NCBI RefSeq assembly: GCF_003259505.1 | Contig: NZ_QLLK01000004.1 | Location: 248,001-312,000, forward strand | DNA length: 64,000 nt | Source of the DNA: Algoriphagus yeomjeoni | GTDB taxonomy: Bacteria > Bacteroidota > Bacteroidia > Cytophagales > Cyclobacteriaceae | Reading direction: 5' to 3' | Shown: piece after piece, positions 18,872-26,174 of the stretch | How the letters are laid out: every line of letters starts with the position of its first letter | How positions within the stretch are numbered: position 1 is the first letter of the stretch | The notes under the pieces: generated by a model | The model's database searches: none | Told to the model about the DNA's origin: nothing | The model's input: the letters and a program-made list of their open reading frames with translations, nothing else | Translations under genes and position numbers: made by a program

Positions 18872-20038
18872 TCATTCGGACGGACTGACCGCCCCAAGAA
18901 GGGTTTGATATCTTTCAAAAATTTCTTGGTGAACTTGAGGTCTGTTATAATTTGAAACCACTTCATCATACAATGTCATAGCCATCTGGGTCATTTTGTC
19001 CCGCTTTACAAAAGCAAATTCCATTGCTTCTTTTAAAACAGCTACGTCTTTCACCGGAAATATTAATCCTGTCTTTTGTTGGGTAATGAGATCGGTATTT
19101 CCAATAATATCAGAGCAAATCACTGGTAACTGCATCGCACCAGCTTCTAAAAGCACATTTGGAAAGCCTTCACGATGTGAAGGGTGAACCAATACATCGG
19201 CAAGCGCCAAATAATGCGCGACATGATCTGACCAGTCTATCTGTACGATCCGAGGGTGATCGATAATGATTTTAATAGTCTCAGGACTGAGCGGATTTAG
19301 GTCCTGTTCAAAACTTCCAAGAAGTACCAGTTTGGACTTACCCACAATCTTGGAACTCAAAAAAGCATCCACCAATTCCTGAATGCCCTTGTCTCTAACT
19401 AATCGACCAACTGATAAAATGATAAAATCATCTTCGCCAGGAAGTATGCGCATGGTGGCTGCCACCAAGTGATTTTCTTTGAGAACTCCTCGGTTGAACT
19501 TATCCAAATCTACCCCATTTGATGAGCCTCTACCGATTACAGTCAATTTCTCTGAGGGACAGAGATCATTTTCAACCACGAAATTCTTAAGCCCATTGGA
19601 ATTAGGCCAAACCTCAGTCGCATAGCTGTAGGTAATCTTCTCCATTTTTTCCAGAAGACTTTTCTTTCCTCCTTCGGCCGCCATGAATGGAATTCCAGCC
19701 AGTGTATGAATTCTCACTTTCACACCAGCTAATTTTGCAGCAATCATCCCCAACAATCCCGCTTTTGGGGTATGCGTGTGCACAATATCAGGCTGCTCTT
19801 TTTTGATCAACTGATACAATTGCCACAGGCATTTTAAATCTTGAAATGGAGTGATTTTTCGTGTAAATGGAATGACCTCATGCCTAACTCCTTCTTCTTT
19901 GATTACTTTTGGAAGCTCTCTACCATCTGCACTTACCATCAATAGGTCCCAACCCTGCTCTCTCATAAACTTCATTTGCCCTGCAAGCAATAATTTGAGA
20001 GAAATCGGAACGGTGGTTATTCGAATAAGTTTAGGCAT
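18872..20038 (-). CDS. Family 4 glycosyltransferase (GT-B)
   Basis: This 388-residue protein has the GT-B layout. The N-terminal acceptor domain contains VHTHTPKAGLLGMIAAKLAG. The C-terminal donor domain contains IILSVGRLVRDKGI and the signature HPSHREGFPNVLLEAGAMQLPV with the E-x7-E motif of GT4 enzymes. The ATG at 20038 is preferred over the TTG immediately before it. It probably adds a sugar from a nucleotide donor to a lipid-linked or nascent polysaccharide at the inner face of the membrane. As first gene of the cluster with the epimerase and rfbB, it belongs to an exopolysaccharide or O-antigen-type pathway; the rest of that pathway is not visible here. Confidence 0.88.
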   Translation of the reverse strand: MPKLIRITTVPISLKLLLAGQMKFMREQGWDLLMVSADGRELPKVIKEEGVRHEVIPFTRKITPFQDLKCLWQLYQLIKKEQPDIVHTHTPKAGLLGMIAAKLAGVKVRIHTLAGIPFMAAEGGKKSLLEKMEKITYSYATEVWPNSNGLKNFVVENDLCPSEKLTVIGRGSSNGVDLDKFNRGVLKENHLVAATMRILPGEDDFIILSVGRLVRDKGIQELVDAFLSSKIVGKSKLVLLGSFEQDLNPLSPETIKIIIDHPRIVQIDWSDHVAHYLALADVLVHPSHREGFPNVLLEAGAMQLPVICSDIIGNTDLITQQKTGLIFPVKDVAVLKEAMEFAFVKRDKMTQMAMTLYDEVVSNYNRPQVHQEIFERYQTLLGAVSPSE

Positions 20039-20128
20039 CAAAAAGGGATTCTATCTAAAACGACGAAGGTAAGACTTTTGAGTCTTTTTACCCTGAGAAA
20101 AATGCAAATGGTATTCCAAAAAGGACTT

Positions 20129-21073
20129 TTATAAAATTTCAATAGTTCGGATTTCCCAATTTACCACTCCGTTTCCTGTTGTTCTTCTAACCTGTTGCGA
20201 ATAAATTGGCCAACCCCAACCATGCATCACTGTTACATCTTCTCTTGTGTTGGTGATTTCTCCTGCTTGAAGCATTAAAGTATCAATATCATCATCCGAG
20301 CTATCGGGAATAAAGGCCTTAAGTAGTTCCCGAGTTTGAGCTACTAATTGCTCAGCGTCTGCTTCTACAAAAGAAACAAGTCTGAAATCGTTATCTTCTT
20401 CGAAAATCTCTTCTAATTCCACAAAAAAATCCCCATCTACTAAGCCTCGATCATACAATCCGGGGAGCTTCATTTTACCTGTTAAAGGCTCGTTTAAACG
20501 TAATTTTGCCCCGTGATAATTCAAAAATTGGAATACGTCCTTGGTGCTAGATAGTTGTACCTGCGATTGTGTTTGATTTGCCCCATACATGGAATCAACG
20601 AGCTGATTTACATTAGGAAGTGTATCAAAATCAACTAATAACTGCTCCCTTACTTTATCATAATAATCGCGTATTTGCTCCCAATTAACCAGAGTTTTGA
20701 ATGTCCCAAGGTTATTGGTTTTAAAAATCACCACATCCCCTCCTTCAATATCCCTTGCTCTGTTTGCTACTTCCTCGAGTGATTCATTACCTGGCCCAAA
20801 CGAATTTTGAAGATCTCTATAAGTCCATTTTACAGTGTATTCAACATCAGTTGAATCCAATATCTCCATATCTACCAAATAAGAAGTAGTGCCATGAAAT
20901 GTTGTGTCTTCACCGTTTACAGTAATATTTTCTAGCACCATAGAATAGGAAGTTATTTCTCCTAAATCCCAGTATGCAATAACCTGTACGGTTGAATCCT
21001 CCATATTAATCTGAGCGTATCCCAACGGTGAAATGATCAGTAACTTGATCAGCAAAAATAATTTCCTTTTCAT
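20129..21073 (-). CDS. Secreted protein of unknown function
   Basis: This 314-residue protein starts from the ATG at 21073. It has a signal peptide (MKRKLFLLIKLLIISPLGYAQ) and then an acidic, mostly beta-rich region with repeated D/E-rich turns (DSTDVEYTVKWTYRD, EEIFEEDNDF). No catalytic motif is evident and I do not recognise a family. It lies 90 nt upstream of the glycosyltransferase gene on the same strand, so weak co-transcription is possible, but nothing links its function to sugars. The longer frame from a TTG at 21094 only adds seven residues before the signal and is unlikely. Confidence 0.7.
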   Translation of the reverse strand: MKRKLFLLIKLLIISPLGYAQINMEDSTVQVIAYWDLGEITSYSMVLENITVNGEDTTFHGTTSYLVDMEILDSTDVEYTVKWTYRDLQNSFGPGNESLEEVANRARDIEGGDVVIFKTNNLGTFKTLVNWEQIRDYYDKVREQLLVDFDTLPNVNQLVDSMYGANQTQSQVQLSSTKDVFQFLNYHGAKLRLNEPLTGKMKLPGLYDRGLVDGDFFVELEEIFEEDNDFRLVSFVEADAEQLVAQTRELLKAFIPDSSDDDIDTLMLQAGEITNTREDVTVMHGWGWPIYSQQVRRTTGNGVVNWEIRTIEIL

Positions 21074-21203
21074 AGCCGAATAATTTACCCGCAAGAAAAC
21101 TATTTTCTCGAATCAAACTACAACCTGCATTATAGAAATGGGCAGCTATTACTCATGAAAAACACAAATGACTGGTTAACAGCGCAGAATATAAGTGAAG
21201 CAG

Positions 21204-21404
21204 CTAATCCCCCTCTTCCAATTCAAAAATCTCTTCAAGCCCAATTCCAAAAACCTTAGAAATCTTCAAAGAAAGGACTGTAGAAGGCACATACTTCCCA
21301 GCTTCTATACTGTTGATTGTTTGCCTGGACACGCTGACTTTTTCCGCCAGATCCTGCTGCGTCATATTATGTCGGGCGCGTTCAATTTTTATGGTGTTTT
21401 TCAT
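21204..21404 (-). CDS. Small XRE/COG1476-type helix-turn-helix regulator
   Basis: This is a 66-residue stand-alone HTH protein, MKNTIKIERARHNMTQQDLAEKV. The recognition helix is in SVSRQTINSIEAGKYVPS and the tail is FGIGLEEIFELEEGD. This is the compact family that often sits last in an operon with small membrane proteins and represses its own promoter. I take the ATG at 21404 rather than the longer frame, because the family begins here and the extra residues would overlap the upstream gene. It follows the second membrane protein gene by 10 nt. A probable operator at 22354-22371 lies in the module's promoter. Confidence 0.88.
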   Translation of the reverse strand: MKNTIKIERARHNMTQQDLAEKVSVSRQTINSIEAGKYVPSTVLSLKISKVFGIGLEEIFELEEGD

Positions 21405-21414
21405 CGAACCTATA

Positions 21415-21876
21415 TCAAAAAGCAAGGGTAGATTGCCCCTGCTTGTAAAGAACCCATTTGAATCGTCCGATGAAAATAAGTTGAATAGTAAAGAGGTTGT
21501 AGCCCATGAATTCCAAGAACCCAAAACCATAGAGCATTAAGGTTGCGATGATTAAGATAAATGTATGGGTATAGCAGGCTACCAAAAGCGAATCCAGTCG
21601 AAGCTTCTGAATGTATTCATCTTCTTCTTTTTCCTTTGAAAAAGCGATCAAAAACAAGGAGAGAAAAACACCAATCATTGCAAATTCAACCGAAAAGTTC
21701 TCTTTGTCAGGATCAAAGAAATCAGAAATCCCCCCTTGGGATTCAGCAGATGAAATGTTAAGCCATGAAAATTCAAAACCAGAGTAGGTTGCTGCAAAAA
21801 GCAAGACGGCAAAAGGCAAAAGTAAAATCCATCCAAATTTCTGGAATCGATGAGGCAAGAGTATTTTAGAAAGCAT
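21415..21876 (-). CDS. Four-helix membrane protein of the XRE module
   Basis: This 153-residue protein has about four hydrophobic segments (WILLLPFAVLLFAATYSGF, FAMIGVFLSLFLIAFS, LLVACYTHTFILIIATLMLYG, LFTIQLIFIGRFKWVLY). A cytoplasmic KEKEEDEYIQKLRLDS segment separates helices two and three and is closely matched by REKDEDEMIKSLRLQA in the upstream gene, so the two are related. The function is unknown. The gene sits between its relative and the XRE regulator with short gaps, the usual setting of this membrane-protein/regulator module. Confidence 0.78.
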   Translation of the reverse strand: MLSKILLPHRFQKFGWILLLPFAVLLFAATYSGFEFSWLNISSAESQGGISDFFDPDKENFSVEFAMIGVFLSLFLIAFSKEKEEDEYIQKLRLDSLLVACYTHTFILIIATLMLYGFGFLEFMGYNLFTIQLIFIGRFKWVLYKQGQSTLAF

Positions 21877-21893
21877 AATAGCGTCAGTTTAGG

Positions 21894-22310
21894 TTAGTCT
21901 TTGGTAGCCATGAATTTTTGATACTGAAATGCTGCATAGACGTAAGCATTCAATAGGAACAAAACCAAATAGGCTGTGAATATCTCTGAGGTAATTCTAT
22001 CAAATCGCAGGTAATTGATCAGCATCAATGCGCCAACACCCCAAATAAGCCAGTAGGATCCTGTTTGGTAAGCCTGAAGCCTTAATGATTTAATCATCTC
22101 GTCTTCATCTTTCTCCCTTGAAAGATTCAATAGGCCAAAGCCAATAGCCCAGCAACCGTAAATCACTTGGGCAGATTCGTCCGGACTAATATCCATTCTA
22201 GTAATAGCCATCCCAATGACTAGAAGGATCGGAAGCGAAAAAAACAAAAACGCTACTTTCTTCCAACCTGGAGAAAGTAAGGGCACATGTAATATAGATT
22301 TGTTGTTCAT
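21894..22310 (-). CDS. Four-helix membrane protein, first gene of the XRE module
   Basis: This 138-residue protein starts from the ATG at 22310 (the longer frame begins with a TTG and would start within a few nt of the predicted transcript start). It has four hydrophobic segments, including VAFLFFSLPILLVIGMAI, VIYGCWAIGFGLLNL and IFTAYLVLFLLNAYVYAAF. It shares the E-x-D-E-x2-I-x-S/K-LRL segment with the next gene, so they are probably distant duplicates. The function is unknown. A well-formed promoter lies directly upstream. Confidence 0.78.
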   Translation of the reverse strand: MNNKSILHVPLLSPGWKKVAFLFFSLPILLVIGMAITRMDISPDESAQVIYGCWAIGFGLLNLSREKDEDEMIKSLRLQAYQTGSYWLIWGVGALMLINYLRFDRITSEIFTAYLVLFLLNAYVYAAFQYQKFMATKD

Positions 22311-22328
22311 AAGACAAGTTGTTTTGAC

Positions 22329-22360
22329 CAAATGTAAAATAAACTTTACTTAATGACAAA
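22329..22360 (-). promoter_or_regulatory. Bacteroidota promoter of the XRE module
   Basis: On the minus strand TTTG (22357-22360) is followed after exactly 20 nt by TACATTTG (22329-22336), a full match to TTTG-N19/20-TAnnTTTG. Transcription would begin about 10 nt before the ATG at 22310. Confidence 0.75.
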
Positions 22361-22371
22361 ATATTTTGTCA
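22354..22371. promoter_or_regulatory. Perfect 18-bp palindrome, probable operator of the XRE regulator
   Basis: Tgacaaaatattttgtca is a perfect palindrome that covers the -33 element of the module's promoter. Its position would let a bound XRE dimer block RNA polymerase, giving negative autoregulation. The assignment is inference from position and symmetry. Confidence 0.65.
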
Positions 22372-22493
22372 CAAAAATTTATCAGAGCTTTTGATTTTAA
22401 GCATCACACCTTCATAATATTTTATGAATTCACATAAAAACAGTCGTATTGTTTACCTTTAGGCAATAAATCCATTCAATAATTATATTTTCC

Positions 22494-23294
22494 ATGATTT
22501 CGAAAATGAAAATAGCCATCATAGGCTGTGGCAACTTAGGAGCTTCTATCGCAAACGGACTTTTAAAGCGGGATGATTTTGATCCTAAAAATCTGACGTT
22601 GACCAAAAGACATGTGGATAGTCTCAGCGGTTTTGCGGTCTTGGGAGTAAATGTCCAAAGCGACAATATCTCTGCGGCAGCAAACGCTGATCTTATTATT
22701 CTTGGAGTGAAGCCATACAACATCGCTCCTATTCTGACTGAAATCAACCCATCGCTGAATCCAAAAAATCAAATCATCATCTCTTTGGCTACTGGGATCA
22801 CCCTGGCAGAAATGTATCAGGTAATTGACTCAAACAGTATCACCTTCCGTGCAATGCCAAATATTGCTGCAGATATTCAGGAATCTATTACTTGCATCTG
22901 TTCTCAAAATGCGGATCAAGATCAAGTAAAGCTTATCTCCGAGTTATTTGACGGAATAGGTTTTACTATCCCAATTGATGAAAACCTGATGGAAGCCGCT
23001 ACCGTATTGGGCGCCTGCGGAATAGCCTATGTGTTGAGGTTTATGCGAGCGATGATCCAAGGAGGAATTCAGATTGGATTTGACTCAGTCACTGCCAGTA
23101 AAATTGTAAATCAAACTGTAAAGGGTGCAGCAGAGTTGATGATTCAAAAAAACATGCACCCTGAAGCCGCAATCGACAAAGTAACCACCCCAAAAGGTTG
23201 CACTATTGTGGGCTTAAATGAAATGGAACATCGAGGCTTCAGTTCGGCAATGGTGAGAGGCGTAATAGCCAGTTACGAGAAAATTGCGAAATGA
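22494..23294 (+). CDS. proC: Pyrroline-5-carboxylate reductase
   Basis: This protein has 266 residues (or 262 from the ATG at 22506, which places the Rossmann motif IAIIGCGNLGASIANGLL at the very start). It has the family's LGVKPYNIAPIL, FRAMPNIAAD and C-terminal signature GGIQIGFDSVTASKIVNQTVKGAAELM segments, interrupted only by expected variation. It reduces pyrroline-5-carboxylate to proline with NAD(P)H in the cytoplasm. It stands alone, divergent from the XRE module, and ends at a strong bidirectional terminator. Confidence 0.92.
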   Translation: MISKMKIAIIGCGNLGASIANGLLKRDDFDPKNLTLTKRHVDSLSGFAVLGVNVQSDNISAAANADLIILGVKPYNIAPILTEINPSLNPKNQIIISLATGITLAEMYQVIDSNSITFRAMPNIAADIQESITCICSQNADQDQVKLISELFDGIGFTIPIDENLMEAATVLGACGIAYVLRFMRAMIQGGIQIGFDSVTASKIVNQTVKGAAELMIQKNMHPEAAIDKVTTPKGCTIVGLNEMEHRGFSSAMVRGVIASYEKIAK

Positions 23295-23518
23295 ATGATT
23301 TAGTAATGATTTAGCAATATTCAAGGAATATTAAATCTAAATCAAGAAAAATTACTATTTAATTGAATAGGAATAACTTTAAGATTGTTTTTCTTTTGAA
23401 TCTTTTTACTAGATTTGTCCCGGGTGATAAACAACTTTTGCTATTCCTTTTTCAATGACACGATTTTTAAAGGAAGGACTGTTTGGTACTTTTTCTTCCT
23501 TCCTTTCATATTTTCACC

Positions 23519-23564
23519 CAACAAAAAACCCTTTCCATTTTAAAACGGAAAGGGTTTTTTGTTG
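23519..23564. terminator. Strong bidirectional terminator between proC and the TlpA-like gene
   Basis: An 18-bp perfect stem (caacaaaaaaccctttcc and its complement) surrounds a 10-nt loop. The A- and T-rich outer arms provide a U-run in both directions, as expected between convergent genes. Confidence 0.9.
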
Positions 23565-23579
23565 ATATCTTGGAATAAT

Positions 23580-24689
23580 TTAGTCGAAAATCTCGGCAAG
23601 TTTAGCCTCCAAGCTTGGCCCACGAAGGTCTTTTCCTATGATTTTTCCGTCAGGATCGATTAAGTATGTAGCGGGAATCGCGTTGACCTGATAGGTTTCC
23701 GCAGCAGCTGAATTGAAATATTGCAAATCCGAAACCTGAGTCCAAGTCAAGCCATCTTCCGCTATAGCATCTACCCAAGCCTCTTTCGTACGGTCTAGTG
23801 ATACCCCGAAAACTTCAAATCCTTTCTCATTGTATTGGTTATACAATCTCACCACATTAGGATTTTCCTCTCGGCATGGCTTACACCAAGCAGCCCAAAA
23901 ATCAATCATAACATACTTTCCTCTTAGATCAGAAAGCTTAATAACTTCCCCGTCGGGATTAGGAAGCTCGATTTCCGGAGCGATTTGCCCCATAGAAAGA
24001 GCTCTCATCTCATCTAGTTGCTGCTTTATCTGAATAATTGACTTAGTCTCTGGGTAAATTTCATCCAGCTTAGCTACCAAACTATCCATAAATTGGAATT
24101 CATTTTTGGGATTTAACAAACCAATTGCAGCCAAGGAAGCGAAACTGTCGCCCATACTATTGATGACGTTCTTCACTTCCGTAGATTGATTACTCTCCAG
24201 TAGCATAGCTTCAGTCTGAATCTCTTTGATCTTTTCGGTATTGTTCTCACCCATTGCTTGATAATAGGACTCATTTAGGGCATTGACTTTAGTCTGGTAA
24301 GACTCCATTAATTTTTCGATTTTCTGCATTTCCTGAGAATCTTGAGATCCATTAATAACCAAGCTTTCAGGGTTTGCAAAATCATAAGAAATGTCAACAT
24401 CTTCATTATAGAGAGCTAGGCGAATTATTTTTTCCCCATACATATTCAACTCGTAAAAAGTTGGAGTATTTACCTCCACTTGATAGCTGAATTTCCCATT
24501 ATTATCTACCTCCAGTGTATCCAAAACTTTAGGACGACTATCCGTAAACTGCGATAATATTACTGCACCAACCCTAGCGTTTTCTATAGTTCCTGAGATT
24601 TCTACCATCCCTTCATTTTTTTGCTTTTCCTCACAGGAGAAAAAAGACAAGAGTAATAGAAATACTATTCCGTTCATTTTGTTCATCAT
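23580..24689 (-). CDS. TlpA/ResA-like thioredoxin lipoprotein with DUF4369 domain
   Basis: This 369-residue protein has a lipoprotein signal (GIVFLLLLSFFSC, then EEKQKNEG). The N-terminal part (ISGTIENARVGAVILSQF) is the DUF4369 domain. The C-terminal part is a thioredoxin fold with the redox motif WCKPC in DFWAAWCKPCREENP. Such proteins reduce disulfides on envelope proteins, for example in cytochrome maturation or oxidative stress repair; the target is unknown here. The start lies 3 nt after the gatB stop, so it is the last gene of the alaS-gatB operon. That is an odd partnership functionally but clear from spacing. Confidence 0.9.
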   Translation of the reverse strand: MMNKMNGIVFLLLLSFFSCEEKQKNEGMVEISGTIENARVGAVILSQFTDSRPKVLDTLEVDNNGKFSYQVEVNTPTFYELNMYGEKIIRLALYNEDVDISYDFANPESLVINGSQDSQEMQKIEKLMESYQTKVNALNESYYQAMGENNTEKIKEIQTEAMLLESNQSTEVKNVINSMGDSFASLAAIGLLNPKNEFQFMDSLVAKLDEIYPETKSIIQIKQQLDEMRALSMGQIAPEIELPNPDGEVIKLSDLRGKYVMIDFWAAWCKPCREENPNVVRLYNQYNEKGFEVFGVSLDRTKEAWVDAIAEDGLTWTQVSDLQYFNSAAAETYQVNAIPATYLIDPDGKIIGKDLRGPSLEAKLAEIFD

Positions 24690-24692
24690 GGG

Positions 24693-26153
24693 TTATTTCT
24701 GTAATAATTCAGTTAATATTTTTGTGGCTACTTTCGGATCAGCTTTACCTTGGGACTGCTTCATCACTTGCCCCATAAACAAGCCCATCAAACCTTTTTT
24801 GCCTGATTTATACTCTTTTACTTTCGCCGCATTTGCAGCCAATACTTGTTCTACAATCGGCTTTAAAGAAGACTCGTCACTTTCCTGTATCAAATTCAGC
24901 CGTTGCGCTATCTCCATTGGATTTTCGCTGTTGTTTTTCAGCAATTCTGGAAAAACATGTTGTGCAGCTGCCGTGTAGCTTACTTTGCCGTCCTCAACTA
25001 ACGCAATCAAAGTAGCCAATGCTTCATGAGTAATTGGATAAGTCTCTTTTGATAAAGATTGTTCGCCAAGCGACAATTTCACTGGCCCCATCACCCAATT
25101 AGAAGCCGCTTTGTAATTAGTAGTTTTGGTACAAAGCTCATTAAACCATAAGGCAATGTCTTTAGATTCAGTCAAAAAGCTAGCATCGTAATCTGGCAAA
25201 CCAAACTCCTCCACAAACTTCTTGTGAAGATCTCTTGACAACACAGGCATGGTTGCTTTTACTGCATTCAACCACTCGTCAGAAACTACCACGGGACTCA
25301 AATCCGGTTCTGGGAAATAGCGATAGTCGTTCAAATCTTCCTTGGTCCGCATACTGGCAGTGAGTCCGGTATTTGCATCGAAGGTCCTCGTTTCGGAAAT
25401 AACCTCCTCACCTGCTTCAATCAACCCGATCAGACGCTCGTGCTCATGCTCAATGGCACGGAATACATTGCGGAAGGAATTCATATTTTTCACTTCTACT
25501 TTTTTGCCTAGCTCCGTAGCACCTTTCAGCATTACTGAGACGTTGGCATCACAGCGAAGGGAACCTTCTTCCATGTTTCCATCACAGATATCGAGGTATT
25601 TCACCAGTTTTTTAACCTCTGCTAGGAATGCATAGGCTTCTTCGGGACTGTGCAGATCAGGTTCAGTTACGATTTCTATCAATGGCGTACCAGCACGGTT
25701 AAAATCCACCAACGTATCAGCTTCCTCAGCCAAATGAATAGATTTCCCTGCATCTTCTTCCATGTGAACACGGTTCAGGATCACGTCCTTCTTCCGACCG
25801 TCTGCAAGTTGAATCGGTACGGTACCTCCCACACAAATTGGCCCTTTGTCTTGGGTCAATTGATAACCCTTAGGAAGGTCAGGATAAAAATAATTTTTCC
25901 TTGCGAAGACATTATGTCTAGTGATCTCAGAATTACAAGCCAATCCCATCTTGATGGCATAGGCGATTGCCTTGCGATTTACCTTCGGTAAGGTTCCTGG
26001 GTGTCCCAAAGTGATGGCCGAGATCTGCGTGTTGGGTGCCTGACCGTAGAGATTCGCATCAGCTGCAAACATTTTACTCTCGGTCAAAAGCTGCGCATGC
26101 ACCTCCAAACCGATGATCAACTGATATTTATTCCTTAATTCTTCGCTTAGCAT
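24693..26153 (-). CDS. gatB: Asp/Glu-tRNA amidotransferase subunit B
   Basis: This 486-residue protein starts MLSEELRNKYQLIIGLEVHAQL. It has the GatB catalytic-domain motifs LGHPGTLPKVN, RKNYFYPDLPKGYQ and GTPLIEIVTEPD, and the C-terminal helical YqeY-like tail ending in VMKQSQGKADPKVATKILTEL. With GatA and GatC it converts Glu-tRNA(Gln) or Asp-tRNA(Asn) to the amidated forms. gatA and gatC are not in this window. The gene lies 21 nt downstream of alaS and 3 nt upstream of the thioredoxin lipoprotein gene. Confidence 0.95.
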   Translation of the reverse strand: MLSEELRNKYQLIIGLEVHAQLLTESKMFAADANLYGQAPNTQISAITLGHPGTLPKVNRKAIAYAIKMGLACNSEITRHNVFARKNYFYPDLPKGYQLTQDKGPICVGGTVPIQLADGRKKDVILNRVHMEEDAGKSIHLAEEADTLVDFNRAGTPLIEIVTEPDLHSPEEAYAFLAEVKKLVKYLDICDGNMEEGSLRCDANVSVMLKGATELGKKVEVKNMNSFRNVFRAIEHEHERLIGLIEAGEEVISETRTFDANTGLTASMRTKEDLNDYRYFPEPDLSPVVVSDEWLNAVKATMPVLSRDLHKKFVEEFGLPDYDASFLTESKDIALWFNELCTKTTNYKAASNWVMGPVKLSLGEQSLSKETYPITHEALATLIALVEDGKVSYTAAAQHVFPELLKNNSENPMEIAQRLNLIQESDESSLKPIVEQVLAANAAKVKEYKSGKKGLMGLFMGQVMKQSQGKADPKVATKILTELLQK

Positions 26154-26174
26154 TCGCGCGTTTTTTCTGTGTTT

